A DNA stretch of 47,602 nucleotides from an uncultured Eubacteriales bacterium (GCA_900548285.1 URKE01000011.1:1-47602), one strand, 5' to 3'; numbered from the stretch's first letter, positions 7,746 through 16,293 are shown. Made by a program: numbers and translations. The notes: generated from the sequence alone by a model not told the origin.

Positions 7746-9515
7746 ATGAAAAAACTTACTGCGCTTTTTGTTTCGTTGGTTATGCTGTTGTCGCTTGTTA
7801 CCCTCGCTTCGTGCGGAGGCGCATCGACTGCCTGCAACCACGAACATACTGAAAAAATCGTCACGAGCGCGACCTGCACGACAGACGGTTCGACGATAGT
7901 AAAATGCAAAGACTGCGGAAAAGTCGTAAGCAAAACGACGACGCCGAAACTCGGACACGAATACGTCGCGGGATTCTGCGTTCATCAGGGTTGCAAAGAC
8001 CCGATCGACCGTGACAACGACAGATTTTACGCTAATCTGCTTTGCTCCGTTGCGGATACCGCAAAATACGTTTTCGAGAACTCCGGCGCGATAACTCTCA
8101 CGAGCGGCGAAAACGTTTACGAATACGATACCGTAAAAATTCTCGGCGGCAAAGCGAAGGGCGAAACCGCGGACGGCAAAGAAACCGACGGCGACAGAAT
8201 ATTCTCGTTCGAGGCGAGAGGTTCGGCGAACGTCGATCTTCGCCTTGTTTACGATTCCGAAAATCTTAAAATCTCCGGACTTGAAAACAACGAAGAAACC
8301 CTTTTCGTCAGAGCGAACGCAAAAGCCGTGAAGAGCGTTCTGGATTTTTATAAGGACGACATCATCGGCGCGATAGGCGGTTCTGCCGGCGGTTCGGGCG
8401 GTTCGGGCAGCGGCTCGACGGGCGGAATGGGCGGAATGGACGTGAAAACGTATCTCGAAACCATTTACGACGCGATAAAAACCAAGGACGGAACGGATTC
8501 CACCGTCAAGAGTATCAATACCGGAATACATAACATAATAGCCTCCGTTTCGGCGATAACGGAAACGGAAACCGGCTACGAAATCACGCCCGACAAGGCT
8601 AAAATCAAAGAGTTCAACCACAGCGTGGACGTTCAGACGCTTGAAAACTTTGTCAACAATATGTTCGGCGACAAAACGTTCACCAACCTTTCCACGGTCA
8701 TAAAACTCGCCGTCAATTCCGATCCGAACCTTACGGACGAAGAGAAAACGACGAAGTACAACGATATTTTGAACGATTGCAAAACGCATTCGATTTACGA
8801 TATAATCGAAAAGAACTACAAGGAAAGCAACCCGAACGCGGAAATCGATATTGAAAAGACGATTAACGAGTTTGTGGACAACACCGACGGTCTTTCGATA
8901 AAATTCTTCACCGACAAAAAAGGCAATCTGCTTTCGGGCAAAATCGTCGCGGATAATTTCAAACTCTTCGGAGATATAACCATTCCGATCACGATCGGCG
9001 GCGTAACGAGCAATATCGTCATCAAGGGTTACACTTTAACCGGCAGTTTCAACGTTTCCTTCCTTAAAGAAAAAATCGAAGGCGACGAATACAAACCTTT
9101 CGCGGAACTTAAACCCATAGCCGATACGACGCTCGGGGCGGGAACTCACAAAGGTTACCCCGTTGCAGGCAACTGCGTGGATTTCACCTTCAAAACGGAC
9201 GCGAAAGGCAATATCGTAAGCGCGACTTCGCTTTTCAAACTCAACGAAAATCCCGACACCGGTGAAGCGGAATATTACAAAGTCGTATGCTCCGACCCCA
9301 TCGCCGTGGTGAGAAAAGTCGAGAACGGAAAAACCACTTACACGCTCAACAACTTCATCACTGCGGATAAATTCACCGTCAACCTCAACACGAAGGTTTA
9401 CAAGACCGATAAGGACGGCAACAACGCGGTTGAAATAACCGATCAGACGATAATCGATCAGATTGCTTCGTCCGTAAGCCGGATCGAATTTTCGCTCGTC
9501 GCTCCCGCCGGGTAA
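7746..9515 (+). CDS. Large surface lipoprotein with N-terminal Cys/His motif, function unknown
   Basis: A 589-residue exported lipoprotein. The signal peptide MKKLTALFVSLVMLLSLVT ends in the lipobox LASC, giving a lipid-anchored cysteine at about position 24. Residues about 32-80 carry paired cysteines and histidines (CNHEH, SATCTTDG, CKDCG, LGHEY, FCVHQGC). This resembles the small repeated Cys/His module common in surface proteins of gut Clostridia, possibly metal-binding. A Gly/Ser-rich linker follows near residues 212-232, then a long predicted beta-rich region. I do not recognise a catalytic domain. The ATG at 7746 follows AAAAGGAGAACAAGT; an in-frame ATG 34 codons upstream would bury the signal peptide and is rejected. 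It is convergent with the next gene. Confidence 0.8.
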   Translation: MKKLTALFVSLVMLLSLVTLASCGGASTACNHEHTEKIVTSATCTTDGSTIVKCKDCGKVVSKTTTPKLGHEYVAGFCVHQGCKDPIDRDNDRFYANLLCSVADTAKYVFENSGAITLTSGENVYEYDTVKILGGKAKGETADGKETDGDRIFSFEARGSANVDLRLVYDSENLKISGLENNEETLFVRANAKAVKSVLDFYKDDIIGAIGGSAGGSGGSGSGSTGGMGGMDVKTYLETIYDAIKTKDGTDSTVKSINTGIHNIIASVSAITETETGYEITPDKAKIKEFNHSVDVQTLENFVNNMFGDKTFTNLSTVIKLAVNSDPNLTDEEKTTKYNDILNDCKTHSIYDIIEKNYKESNPNAEIDIEKTINEFVDNTDGLSIKFFTDKKGNLLSGKIVADNFKLFGDITIPITIGGVTSNIVIKGYTLTGSFNVSFLKEKIEGDEYKPFAELKPIADTTLGAGTHKGYPVAGNCVDFTFKTDAKGNIVSATSLFKLNENPDTGEAEYYKVVCSDPIAVVRKVENGKTTYTLNNFITADKFTVNLNTKVYKTDKDGNNAVEITDQTIIDQIASSVSRIEFSLVAPAG

Positions 9516-9560
9516 CGTTCGCGTGACAACCGTAACGCTCGTTTTTTGACACAAAAATAT

Positions 9561-9590
9561 GCCGCCGCGTTTCCTCGGAAACGCGGCGGC
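9561..9590. terminator. Bidirectional intrinsic terminator
   Basis: The stem GCCGCCGCGTTTC / GAAACGCGGCGGC has 13 perfect pairs and a CTCG loop. It is followed by TTTCTTTCT on the plus strand and ATATTTTTG on the minus strand. It lies between two convergent genes and can serve both. Confidence 0.9.
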
Positions 9591-9613
9591 TTTCTTTCTC
9601 TCATAGTATTAAA

Positions 9614-11416
9614 TTAATCTTCGTTGCCGCCCGAAAGCGCGCCTTTAAGAATAAACCTTACGATTGCGACGGCAATAAGTCCCACGCCGGCGTAAAACCC
9701 GAACACCCCGCCCGACGCAAACGACAGATTCAGAGTGTTTCCTATCGATTCGATAACGGATAAATCGGTAAAGAGTTTCTGCGTGATGAAGTTGCTCGTG
9801 GTGAAGATTCTGAACATAACCGTCGGGATAACCACAAGGTTCAAACCCGGCATCCAGCCGAACATATAAGCGAGTTTCATCTTGGTTTTCATTCTGCCCG
9901 TGAGCGAGTTTACGATGAGTTTCAGAATCAGATAAGCCCACACCGCCGCAAAAAACACGATAAGCCCGCCGACGACTTTCATTGCGGTAAGCATATAGCC
10001 TTTATATTGCTCGGTGATAACTTCGTTGATTTTGTTTTTAAGAAGTGTTCTTATCTGTTCGTAAGCGTCCTCCGCGGTTTCGCCGTCGCCCGCGCTTCCG
10101 CTCCCGCTTTCCGACGTCGATTCGCCGCCGCTTTCAATGCTTTCGGCATTTTCGCCGCTTTCGCTGTTTTCGCTGTTTTCCGCCCCGGCTTCCGCCGTAT
10201 CGGAAATTTTCGGCAACCGCGGGTAAACCGTTCCCAAGGCAGCAACGCTAAAAGAGTAATCCCCGACGAAAAACGGTTTTTCTTCGGCGGAGCCGCCGTT
10301 TTGATTTTCGTTGCCGGTTTTGTTTCCATTTCCGTCGCCGTCGCCGTTGTTGCCGTCGCCATTGCCGTTATTGCCGGAATTCAGCGCGCCCGAAAGCATG
10401 TTTATAATGATTTTATCCACGGCGTCGTTGATGTTGATGACGTCGTTTTTTCTGGCTTCGATCATCTCGTCAGTGACTTTCGACGAATCGAAACCTTCCA
10501 TGTTCTCCTCTCCTTCGCCGAGAATCACAAGATAAACGAGCATCTGCGTTACGTTATCTTCGAGGCCGCCCCACTGAGTGTCGATCGCGGCGAAAACTTC
10601 GGGATTTTTCTGCCCGTATTCGCTTTCTTCGAGTTTTTTGAAAATATCTTTAACGGTGTCCGTAACTTTCGTCGCCGCTTCCGAAACGGTTTTATCGGTG
10701 ATGAGAGCGTTGTGTACCTCGTTTACTTTTTCGTCCACGTATTCGTCCGTAACTCCCGCTTCTGCGAGAACCTGCTTGCTGTCCTTGCCCTCGAAAATCT
10801 CGTCGAACCCGGGGTTGTTTTTTCTGAGATTGTCAAATTCGGTGTAAACAAGGGTTTTCGTCGTTCCCTTGGTTATTCTCGCCTTAACTTTGTTTATCTC
10901 TTCTTTCATCTCGTCGTTCATGATGCTGTCGACGATTCCGTTTAACAGTTTGTCCACGGGGCTGTTGTCTTTTGCAAAAAACGCCTTAAAAAACACGTCG
11001 TTGGAAAGACAGAACTTAAACGAGAGTTTAACTTTCTCCTTAGCCATTTCTTCGAATATCGCCCTGATCATCGCCTTGCCGTCGTCCGCGTCTGACGAAG
11101 CGTCGCCGGAGCCACCGCCCGTTCCGTCGGTCGCGCCGCTGCCGGCATTATCGCCCGCGCCGACTTTCGTTTCGGAAACGGGAGTAACGGTCGCGCCGTC
11201 GGTCGAATTATTTTCTCCGTCGGTTTTGCCGTTTCCGTCGGTTTTACCGTTTCCGTCATCTTTGCCGAAAATCAGATCGACAACCGTCTGATTTATGGTT
11301 ACGGTCGCTTTTGTTTCTATCAGCGGACCGGAAATAATCCCCGCGATCGCGATAACGCACAGCGCCGCCGAAACGACGTTTAAAATCAGCATCGCGAATT
11401 TATACGCGCCTTTCAT
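9614..11416 (-). CDS. Large membrane-anchored protein with extracellular low-complexity linkers, function unknown
   Basis: A 600-residue protein I cannot assign. An N-terminal hydrophobic helix (residues about 8-30) is followed by a Gly/Asn/Asp/Thr-rich linker, a charged mostly helical region, and a second linker rich in NGNGDGN. A third Glu/Ser-rich linker (SENSESGENAESIESGGES) leads to about three C-terminal membrane segments near residues 485-590. Most of the chain is likely outside the cell. The ATG at 11416 is preceded by AAAGGAGAGAAAA; an upstream in-frame start would add 67 residues and cross the promoter, so it is rejected. It has a consensus promoter, and its leader contains a copy of the 26-bp element end. 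The linkers recall surface proteins, but no domain is recognised. Confidence 0.7.
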   Translation of the reverse strand: MKGAYKFAMLILNVVSAALCVIAIAGIISGPLIETKATVTINQTVVDLIFGKDDGNGKTDGNGKTDGENNSTDGATVTPVSETKVGAGDNAGSGATDGTGGGSGDASSDADDGKAMIRAIFEEMAKEKVKLSFKFCLSNDVFFKAFFAKDNSPVDKLLNGIVDSIMNDEMKEEINKVKARITKGTTKTLVYTEFDNLRKNNPGFDEIFEGKDSKQVLAEAGVTDEYVDEKVNEVHNALITDKTVSEAATKVTDTVKDIFKKLEESEYGQKNPEVFAAIDTQWGGLEDNVTQMLVYLVILGEGEENMEGFDSSKVTDEMIEARKNDVININDAVDKIIINMLSGALNSGNNGNGDGNNGDGDGNGNKTGNENQNGGSAEEKPFFVGDYSFSVAALGTVYPRLPKISDTAEAGAENSENSESGENAESIESGGESTSESGSGSAGDGETAEDAYEQIRTLLKNKINEVITEQYKGYMLTAMKVVGGLIVFFAAVWAYLILKLIVNSLTGRMKTKMKLAYMFGWMPGLNLVVIPTVMFRIFTTSNFITQKLFTDLSVIESIGNTLNLSFASGGVFGFYAGVGLIAVAIVRFILKGALSGGNED

Positions 11417-11428
11417 TTTTCTCTCCTT

Positions 11429-11454
11429 TATGCCAGCCAAGATTAAAACGAACC
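11429..11454. repeat. Solo copy of the 26-bp element end
   Basis: The sequence TATGCCAGCCAAG followed by ATTAAAACGAACC matches the right terminal repeat of the 281-bp element at 35096-35376 in 25 of 26 positions. It sits in the 5' leader of the large membrane protein gene, between the promoter and the ribosome site. The internal part of the element is not present here. Confidence 0.85.
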
Positions 11455-11483
11455 GTGTCGGACAAATCTTAAGAATGTAACTC

Positions 11484-11512
11484 ATTATACCTTTTTTCAT
11501 TATAAATGTCAA
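11484..11512 (-). promoter_or_regulatory. Consensus promoter of the large membrane protein gene
   Basis: On the minus strand TTGACA (11512-11507) and TATAAT (11489-11484) are separated by 17 bp, a perfect match. The expected leader is about 60 nt and contains the 26-bp repeat. Confidence 0.9.
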
Positions 11513-11634
11513 TTTCAATTTATGAAAAAACCGAGACAGGCGTTTGCCGAACCCGAAGAACCGTCCGCTCCGACCGAAAATCACGCGAACCGACGCCGAA
11601 AACAGACCTCGTTTCACTTTTACGTCGTTTTGCC

Positions 11635-11663
11635 TTGACTTTGTTCTTAAAAAGATATAAAAT
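11635..11663 (+). promoter_or_regulatory. Promoter of the purine permease gene
   Basis: TTGACT, a 17-bp spacer and TAAAAT. The leader of about 95 nt showed no purine-riboswitch core that I could recognise. The rest of 11513-11634 holds nothing I can assign. Confidence 0.75.
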
Positions 11664-11764
11664 AAATACGTTTGTCGAAAAACGTCGAACCGGGGCTTGC
11701 CGAAACCAAAAAAAGCAAAGACAAACCGCGTTCAAAACAAAAAGGTTTTTCGGCGGAGGATATT

Positions 11765-13210
11765 ATGGAAAACACCAGCAATCAGGAAAAAGCCTCTTTC
11801 TTTGACAGAAAGTTCGGTTTTACCGCAAAGGGCAGTTCTCTCAGAACGGAGATCGTCGCCGGTATCACAACGTTCCTCGCGATGGCGTATATTCTTATCG
11901 TCAACGCGGGTATGTTCAATGATTTATCGAACGTTTCCTTCGATGCTATTTACGTAACCACGGCAATCTCGGCGATCGTCGGAACAGTCCTTATCGGTCT
12001 TTTAGCCAACCTGCCTCTCGCGCAGGCTCCGGGAATGGGTTTGAACGCGTTTTTCGTTTACACCGTTTGTTTTGCTCTCGGTTTCTCTTACGCGAACGCG
12101 CTCGTCTTCGTTCTTCTCGACGGCATCATCTTTATTCTTCTCACCGTCACCGGACTTCGTAAAATAATTTTCGAGGCGATTCCCCACGCCGTAAAAGCGG
12201 CTATTCCCGCAGGTATCGGTTTGTTCATCGCGTTCCTCGGCTTGCAGGATTCCGGGCTCGTCATTCCGAGCGAATCGACGGGCGTAACCCTCGCTTCGTT
12301 CAATCTTTTAAGCGGCTCGTGGGAGAAAGTTATGCCGCTCATCGTTGCGGTTATCTCCATTCTTCTTATCGCGGTTCTTTCCGTCAAGAAGGTTAAAGGA
12401 TCGATTCTTTGGGGAATTCTCGGCGGCGCGGCTTTATATTATCTCTTAGGTCTTACCGTCCCCGGTTTTTACCAGAACCTCGGCGAAACGATGTCGCTTA
12501 ACCCCATCGAACCTTTCAAGGCGTTCGGCAAAGAAGCGTTCGGCAAAGTTTTCACCGAAGGTTTCGATTTTACGGCTTATCTCGCAGTCGAAGGTCATTC
12601 CGTAGGCGGGCTCGTAATCGCGTTCATAACCACTTCGCTTGCTTTCTGCATGGTAGATATGTTCGACACGATGGGTACGTTATACGGCGCTTGCCGCAGC
12701 GGTAATCTTCTCGTGGACAACGGCAAAGGCGAACTCGAAGTTCCGAACATGGAAAGAGCAATGCTTGCGGACGCGATCGCGACCTGCACCGGCGCGGTTT
12801 TAGGCACTTCCACCGTAACCACGTTCGTGGAATCTTCCTCGGGCGTCGCCGCGGGCGGCAGAACGGGATTCTCCTCGCTCGTCACGGCGGGTATGTTCCT
12901 CGTCGCGCTGTTCCTTGCTCCCGTAGCGAAACTTATACCTGCGGTTGCTTACGGCGCCGCGCTCGTTTACGTGGGAATTCTCATGATCGGTTGCGTTAAG
13001 GATATCGAATGGTCGGACGTTTCCGTTGCCGTTCCCGCATTCCTCACGATGGCTATAATGCCGTTCACTTACAACATTTCTTACGGTATCGCGTTCGGTC
13101 TTATCTCTTACGTGGTTATCAGACTTTTCAGCGGAAAGGTTAAGGAAATCAAAATCGGAACGTGGGTTATAACCCTTCTCTTCCTTGCGATGTTCTTCCT
13201 TACCCACTGA
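11765..13210 (+). CDS. NCS2 (AzgA/PbuG-type) purine permease
   Basis: A 481-residue integral membrane transporter of the NCS2 family, AzgA-like branch, which imports hypoxanthine, guanine or adenine with protons. The signature opening LRTEIVAGITTFLAMAYILIV lies near residues 24-44. LAQAPGMGLNAFFVYTVCF follows, and AFCMVDMFDTMGTLYGACR lies in the second half. About 12-14 hydrophobic segments are visible and the length is normal. ATG follows GGCGGAGGATATT; an upstream in-frame ATG 31 codons earlier is in the leader and rejected. It is monocistronic, between its promoter and a strong palindromic terminator. The exact purine is not resolved. Confidence 0.9.
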   Translation: MENTSNQEKASFFDRKFGFTAKGSSLRTEIVAGITTFLAMAYILIVNAGMFNDLSNVSFDAIYVTTAISAIVGTVLIGLLANLPLAQAPGMGLNAFFVYTVCFALGFSYANALVFVLLDGIIFILLTVTGLRKIIFEAIPHAVKAAIPAGIGLFIAFLGLQDSGLVIPSESTGVTLASFNLLSGSWEKVMPLIVAVISILLIAVLSVKKVKGSILWGILGGAALYYLLGLTVPGFYQNLGETMSLNPIEPFKAFGKEAFGKVFTEGFDFTAYLAVEGHSVGGLVIAFITTSLAFCMVDMFDTMGTLYGACRSGNLLVDNGKGELEVPNMERAMLADAIATCTGAVLGTSTVTTFVESSSGVAAGGRTGFSSLVTAGMFLVALFLAPVAKLIPAVAYGAALVYVGILMIGCVKDIEWSDVSVAVPAFLTMAIMPFTYNISYGIAFGLISYVVIRLFSGKVKEIKIGTWVITLLFLAMFFLTH

Positions 13211-13251
13211 TTCGGGTTAACGGGCGACAAAAACTTAATTAAAACGCAAAC

Positions 13252-13289
13252 GCGCAGCTATAAGTCGATTAATCGACTTATAGCTGCGC
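13252..13289. terminator. 38-bp perfect palindrome, bidirectional terminator built from two motif copies
   Basis: The stem runs GCGCAGCTATAAGTCGATT and its exact complement, centred between 13270 and 13271, followed by a T-run on the plus strand. It contains CTATAAGTCGATTA (13258-13271) and its inverted copy (13270-13283). It lies between the convergent permease and birA genes. Confidence 0.9.
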
Positions 13290-13315
13290 ATATTTTTTTT
13301 GCCGGGTTCGGCTTT

Positions 13316-13981
13316 TTAAAATCTTATCGTCACTTCGCCGTAAAAAAGCCTTTCGCCTCCCTTTAAAACAAGGCTGCCGTCGGCAGCGACGTCTTCCGCA
13401 ACGGATTTTCTCGATTCGCCGTTTTTGATTACGGTTATCTCTTTGCCTAAAACGATATTCCGCGAGCGGTATTCGTCCACGGAGTAGTCGGCGTAAAGGT
13501 TTTCGATAAGCCGCTTATAAAACTCGTCGATATCGACTTCGCCGACGACGCTTTTCAAGTTTATAGCGATATCGGCAAGGTCTTTGGGAATATCGTTGTT
13601 CACGTTCACGCCGATTCCCGTTATCGATTTTTTAACGTTTTCGCCCTCGAAGGAGTTTTTGATGAGAATACCGCAGATTTTTTTACCGTTTAAAAACACG
13701 TCGTTAGGCCATTTCACGCCGGCGGAAACGCCGTATAATTCAAGGGTTTTAACCACCGCCATGCACGAGGCTATCATAAGCGAAAATGAGTTTTCCGCCT
13801 TGCAGGGGTAATAACGGACGAGCGAGAGATAAACCCCGCCGCGGAGAGAGGAAAAACTTCTGCCCTTCGTTCCTTTTCCGCCCGTCTGCTCGCGGGCGAT
13901 TATCGCCGTATCCTCGCCGAATTCACGCGTTTCGCAATAGTCGTTCGTGGAAGGGAGCGTGTCAAAAATCGTTGTCTTCAT
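13316..13981 (-). CDS. birA: Biotin-[acetyl-CoA-carboxylase] ligase, single-domain
   Basis: A 221-residue biotin protein ligase that activates biotin with ATP and attaches it to the carboxyl carrier protein. Visible motifs are STNDYC near the N-terminus, the adenylate loop GGKGTKGRSFSS, VKWPNDVFLNGKKICGIL with the catalytic lysine region, and GIGVNVN. It has no N-terminal helix-turn-helix, so it is an enzyme only and not the repressor form. Its start overlaps the end of recX by 20 nt. It is last in a yigZ-recX-birA run ending at the 13252 palindrome. Confidence 0.92.
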   Translation of the reverse strand: MKTTIFDTLPSTNDYCETREFGEDTAIIAREQTGGKGTKGRSFSSLRGGVYLSLVRYYPCKAENSFSLMIASCMAVVKTLELYGVSAGVKWPNDVFLNGKKICGILIKNSFEGENVKKSITGIGVNVNNDIPKDLADIAINLKSVVGEVDIDEFYKRLIENLYADYSVDEYRSRNIVLGKEITVIKNGESRKSVAEDVAADGSLVLKGGERLFYGEVTIRF

Positions 13982-14585
13982 TTTCTATAATACCGTCCGT
14001 CGCTCTTTTCGCCGTTTCGTAATCGAAACCTTTCGAGAGCAGATATCTGTAACATTTAACCGCGTTTTCGCGGGTTTTCTCCTTGGAACGGAGATATTTT
14101 TCGGCAACGCGCGCGGCGGATTCCGTTTCGTCGCCGACGTTTTCCATCGCTTCCGCCATATCTTTTTCCGAAACGCCTTTCCGTTTCAGTTCCGAAAAAA
14201 TCAGCCTTTTGCCCTTATATTTCGACGTCTGTCTGAAGTATTCATTTGCGTAATTTTGGTCGTTTACGAACTTATAGGCGGACATTTTACCGAGAACGAC
14301 ATCTATTGTTTTTTCCGTATAGCCTTTTCGTACAAGATAATCGGCAACCTGTTTTTTCGTCTTTTGCGAGCGGGAAATAAAGCCGAGCGCCTTGTCGAGA
14401 GCTCGCAGACTTTCAGATTCCGCCTGAATTTCATCCAGCCGCCCGGGCGAAATTTCATCACCGATTTTCAATCTGTGGCGCATAACCGTTTCAAGTTCCA
14501 ACCCGCAATAAAAAGCGTTGTCGAGATAAACATTGCACCGCGTCGGCGTTTTTACCTGCGGTTTTATGTCGGTAATCTTCTTCAT
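13962..14585 (-). CDS. recX: RecX regulatory protein
   Basis: A 207-residue protein of three-helix repeats that binds RecA filaments and modulates recombination. LRALDKALGFISRSQKTKKQVADYL and VLGKMSAYKFVNDQNYANEYF are the RecX helical repeats; RLIFSELKRKGVS starts the second. The ATG at 14585 follows AGAGGA; an earlier in-frame start adds 14 residues without a ribosome site. It overlaps birA at its 3' end and follows yigZ by 38 bp. The window also carries AddAB, which loads RecA in this phylum. Confidence 0.9.
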   Translation of the reverse strand: MKKITDIKPQVKTPTRCNVYLDNAFYCGLELETVMRHRLKIGDEISPGRLDEIQAESESLRALDKALGFISRSQKTKKQVADYLVRKGYTEKTIDVVLGKMSAYKFVNDQNYANEYFRQTSKYKGKRLIFSELKRKGVSEKDMAEAMENVGDETESAARVAEKYLRSKEKTRENAVKCYRYLLSKGFDYETAKRATDGIIENEDNDF

Positions 14586-14623
14586 AATTCGTCCTCTGTC
14601 GTCCTGATCAGCCACTCGAAAAA

Positions 14624-15268
14624 TCATAAATCGTCGTCGTAAACGATATATTCTTCGTCTGCAGAATTAATTTCGGTTATTTCCGCTTTACCGTTCGTAA
14701 GGTCGGTAACTTTTGCGGCAAAATCCGCGTTGTCGTAAGGCACGGCGATTTTAACCGTAACGCTGTCCGAAAAGTCGGTTGAAACGACCGATTTTTTTAT
14801 TTTGTCGACGAATTTCAGAAAGGGTTGATAGCAATCGTAAGGCATTTTGACGCCGTAAACGCGGGAAAGAACGTTTTCCGCCGTTCCTGCTTTTTCGATA
14901 ACGTCGCGCGCGCCTTGCGAATACGCCCTTACAAGCCCGCCCGCGCCGAGTTTGATTCCGCCGAAATAACGCGTCACGACGACTATCGTATCGAAAAGTT
15001 TTTTGTTTTTTATTACTTCGAGAATGGGTTGCCCCGCCGTGCCTTGCGGTTCGCCGTCATCCGAAAAGCGGGCGATTTTTCCGCGCTCGGTTATATACGC
15101 GTAACAATTATGCGTGGCGAACGGATGAGCCTTTCTCTTTTCCTCGAGAAAAGCCCGGGCATCATCCTCGGTTTCGCATTTTTTAACGTACGAAATAAAT
15201 CTCGACCGCTCGATAACCGTTTCGTTTTCCGTTTCTTTTTTTACGCAAAAATAGCCGTTAACAGACAT
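14624..15268 (-). CDS. yigZ: YigZ/IMPACT family protein
   Basis: A 214-residue protein of the conserved IMPACT/YigZ family, of uncertain biochemical role. The core motif is ATHNCYAYI, then FSDDGEPQGTAGQPILEVI, then TRYFGGIKLGAGGLVRAYSQGA, which is diagnostic. The remaining C-terminal part matches the small ferredoxin-like domain (DUF1949). The start is preceded by AAGAGGGGCTAT. First gene in the yigZ-recX-birA run; no clear promoter was found in the 70 bp between it and the jag terminator. Confidence 0.9.
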   Translation of the reverse strand: MSVNGYFCVKKETENETVIERSRFISYVKKCETEDDARAFLEEKRKAHPFATHNCYAYITERGKIARFSDDGEPQGTAGQPILEVIKNKKLFDTIVVVTRYFGGIKLGAGGLVRAYSQGARDVIEKAGTAENVLSRVYGVKMPYDCYQPFLKFVDKIKKSVVSTDFSDSVTVKIAVPYDNADFAAKVTDLTNGKAEITEINSADEEYIVYDDDL

Positions 15269-15335
15269 ATAGCCCCTCTTTTTAATATTGATAGGTAACG
15301 GGATACAAAAATATTTTTACCGGTATAAGAAAAAA

Positions 15336-15366
15336 TCCGCCGCGAATACAAATTATTCGCGGCGGA
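15336..15366 (-). terminator. Intrinsic terminator of the rpmH-jag operon
   Basis: The 12-bp perfect stem TCCGCCGCGAAT / ATTCGCGGCGGA has a 7-nt loop and is followed on the minus strand by TTTTTTC. It lies 15 bp beyond the jag stop. Confidence 0.9.
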
Positions 15367-15380
15367 CCGATATCTCGTTA

Positions 15381-16265
15381 TTATTCTTTATCTCCGTCTT
15401 TCAGACTGTTGCCGAGGAACGTTCCGAAACCGCTCGTCTTAGGTCTGGGCTGACGGGGAGCGGAATCTCTTCTTCCGCCGAAACCGCGATCTCCGCGTCC
15501 GTATTTTCCGCCGCGGTCGTTTCTGTCGCCTCTGCCACCCTTGCGATAACCGCCGAAACGGTCGTTTCTGTCGTTTCTTCCGTTTCTTTCATAGCCGTTT
15601 CTGTTATCTTTTCCGTTGAATTTTCTCTCGCTGATGCCCTTATCGTCGGGATCGGTGAGATTGTTGGGGATAATAGAAACGTATCTGTTAGGCTCTTTAC
15701 CCTCGGAAAGGGTTTTAACGTCCTCGCTTGCGGCAAGAGCAGAGTGAAGAATTCTTCTCTCGTAAGGATTCATCGGTTCGAGATTAATCTTTCTGCCCAT
15801 TCTCACAGCCTTTGCTTCGAGTTTGTGAGCGAGAGAAACAAGCGTGTCCTCTCTCTTCGTTCTGTAATTTTCGCAGTCGACCACAACTCTTCTGTAATCT
15901 TCTCTTCCGGTGTTGGCAACAGCCCCGGCAAGGTTCTGCAACGCGTCCAGAACTTCGCCTCTGTAACCGATTATCGCCGAGGAATTATCGGTGATTATAT
16001 CGATAACGACTTTCTCGTCCTCTTCGGTGAGATTGCTCTTCGCGTTCACGTTCATAAGGTCCAGAAGTCCGTTAAGGAACTCGACGGCTCTTTCTCCGTC
16101 GGTTTTTTTCTCGGTTATTTCGACTTTCGCTTTTTTCGCGGCGATCCCCAAAAATCCCTTCGTGGGTTCTTCGATAACTTTAATTTCCGCCTTGTCCTCT
16201 TCGAGATTCATCTCTTTTAAACCGTTTTCAATCGCTTCCTGAACGGTTTTGCCTGTAAATTCCAT
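15381..16265 (-). CDS. jag: Jag/KhpB RNA-binding protein with Arg/Gly-rich tail
   Basis: A 294-residue single-strand nucleic-acid-binding protein linked to cell elongation and division through small RNAs. Domains in order: Jag-N (MEFTGKTVQEAIENGLKEM, residues 1-50), a KH domain around IIGYRGEVLDALQNLAG (about 77-160), and R3H (EPMNPYERRILHSAL, about 165-215). The final 75 residues are an unusual Arg/Gly/Asp/Asn-rich tail with repeated GRGDR and RNDR patterns, resembling RGG-type RNA-binding tails. Typical Jag proteins end soon after R3H. It lies just after yidC, as in most Bacillota. Confidence 0.92.
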   Translation of the reverse strand: MEFTGKTVQEAIENGLKEMNLEEDKAEIKVIEEPTKGFLGIAAKKAKVEITEKKTDGERAVEFLNGLLDLMNVNAKSNLTEEDEKVVIDIITDNSSAIIGYRGEVLDALQNLAGAVANTGREDYRRVVVDCENYRTKREDTLVSLAHKLEAKAVRMGRKINLEPMNPYERRILHSALAASEDVKTLSEGKEPNRYVSIIPNNLTDPDDKGISERKFNGKDNRNGYERNGRNDRNDRFGGYRKGGRGDRNDRGGKYGRGDRGFGGRRDSAPRQPRPKTSGFGTFLGNSLKDGDKE

Positions 16266-16293
16266 TGTTATACTCCTTATTTTCGGGGAACTC

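Noticed and set aside
10007..10945. 312-codon open frame on the plus strand inside the large membrane protein gene
   Set aside because: It is antisense shadow coding. The product is low-complexity Phe/Arg/Val, while the minus-strand gene has promoter, ribosome site, membrane segments and terminator.
11664..11764. Purine riboswitch in the leader of the NCS2 permease gene
   Set aside because: No conserved three-way junction core or loop-loop pairing sequence could be recognised in this roughly 100-nt leader.
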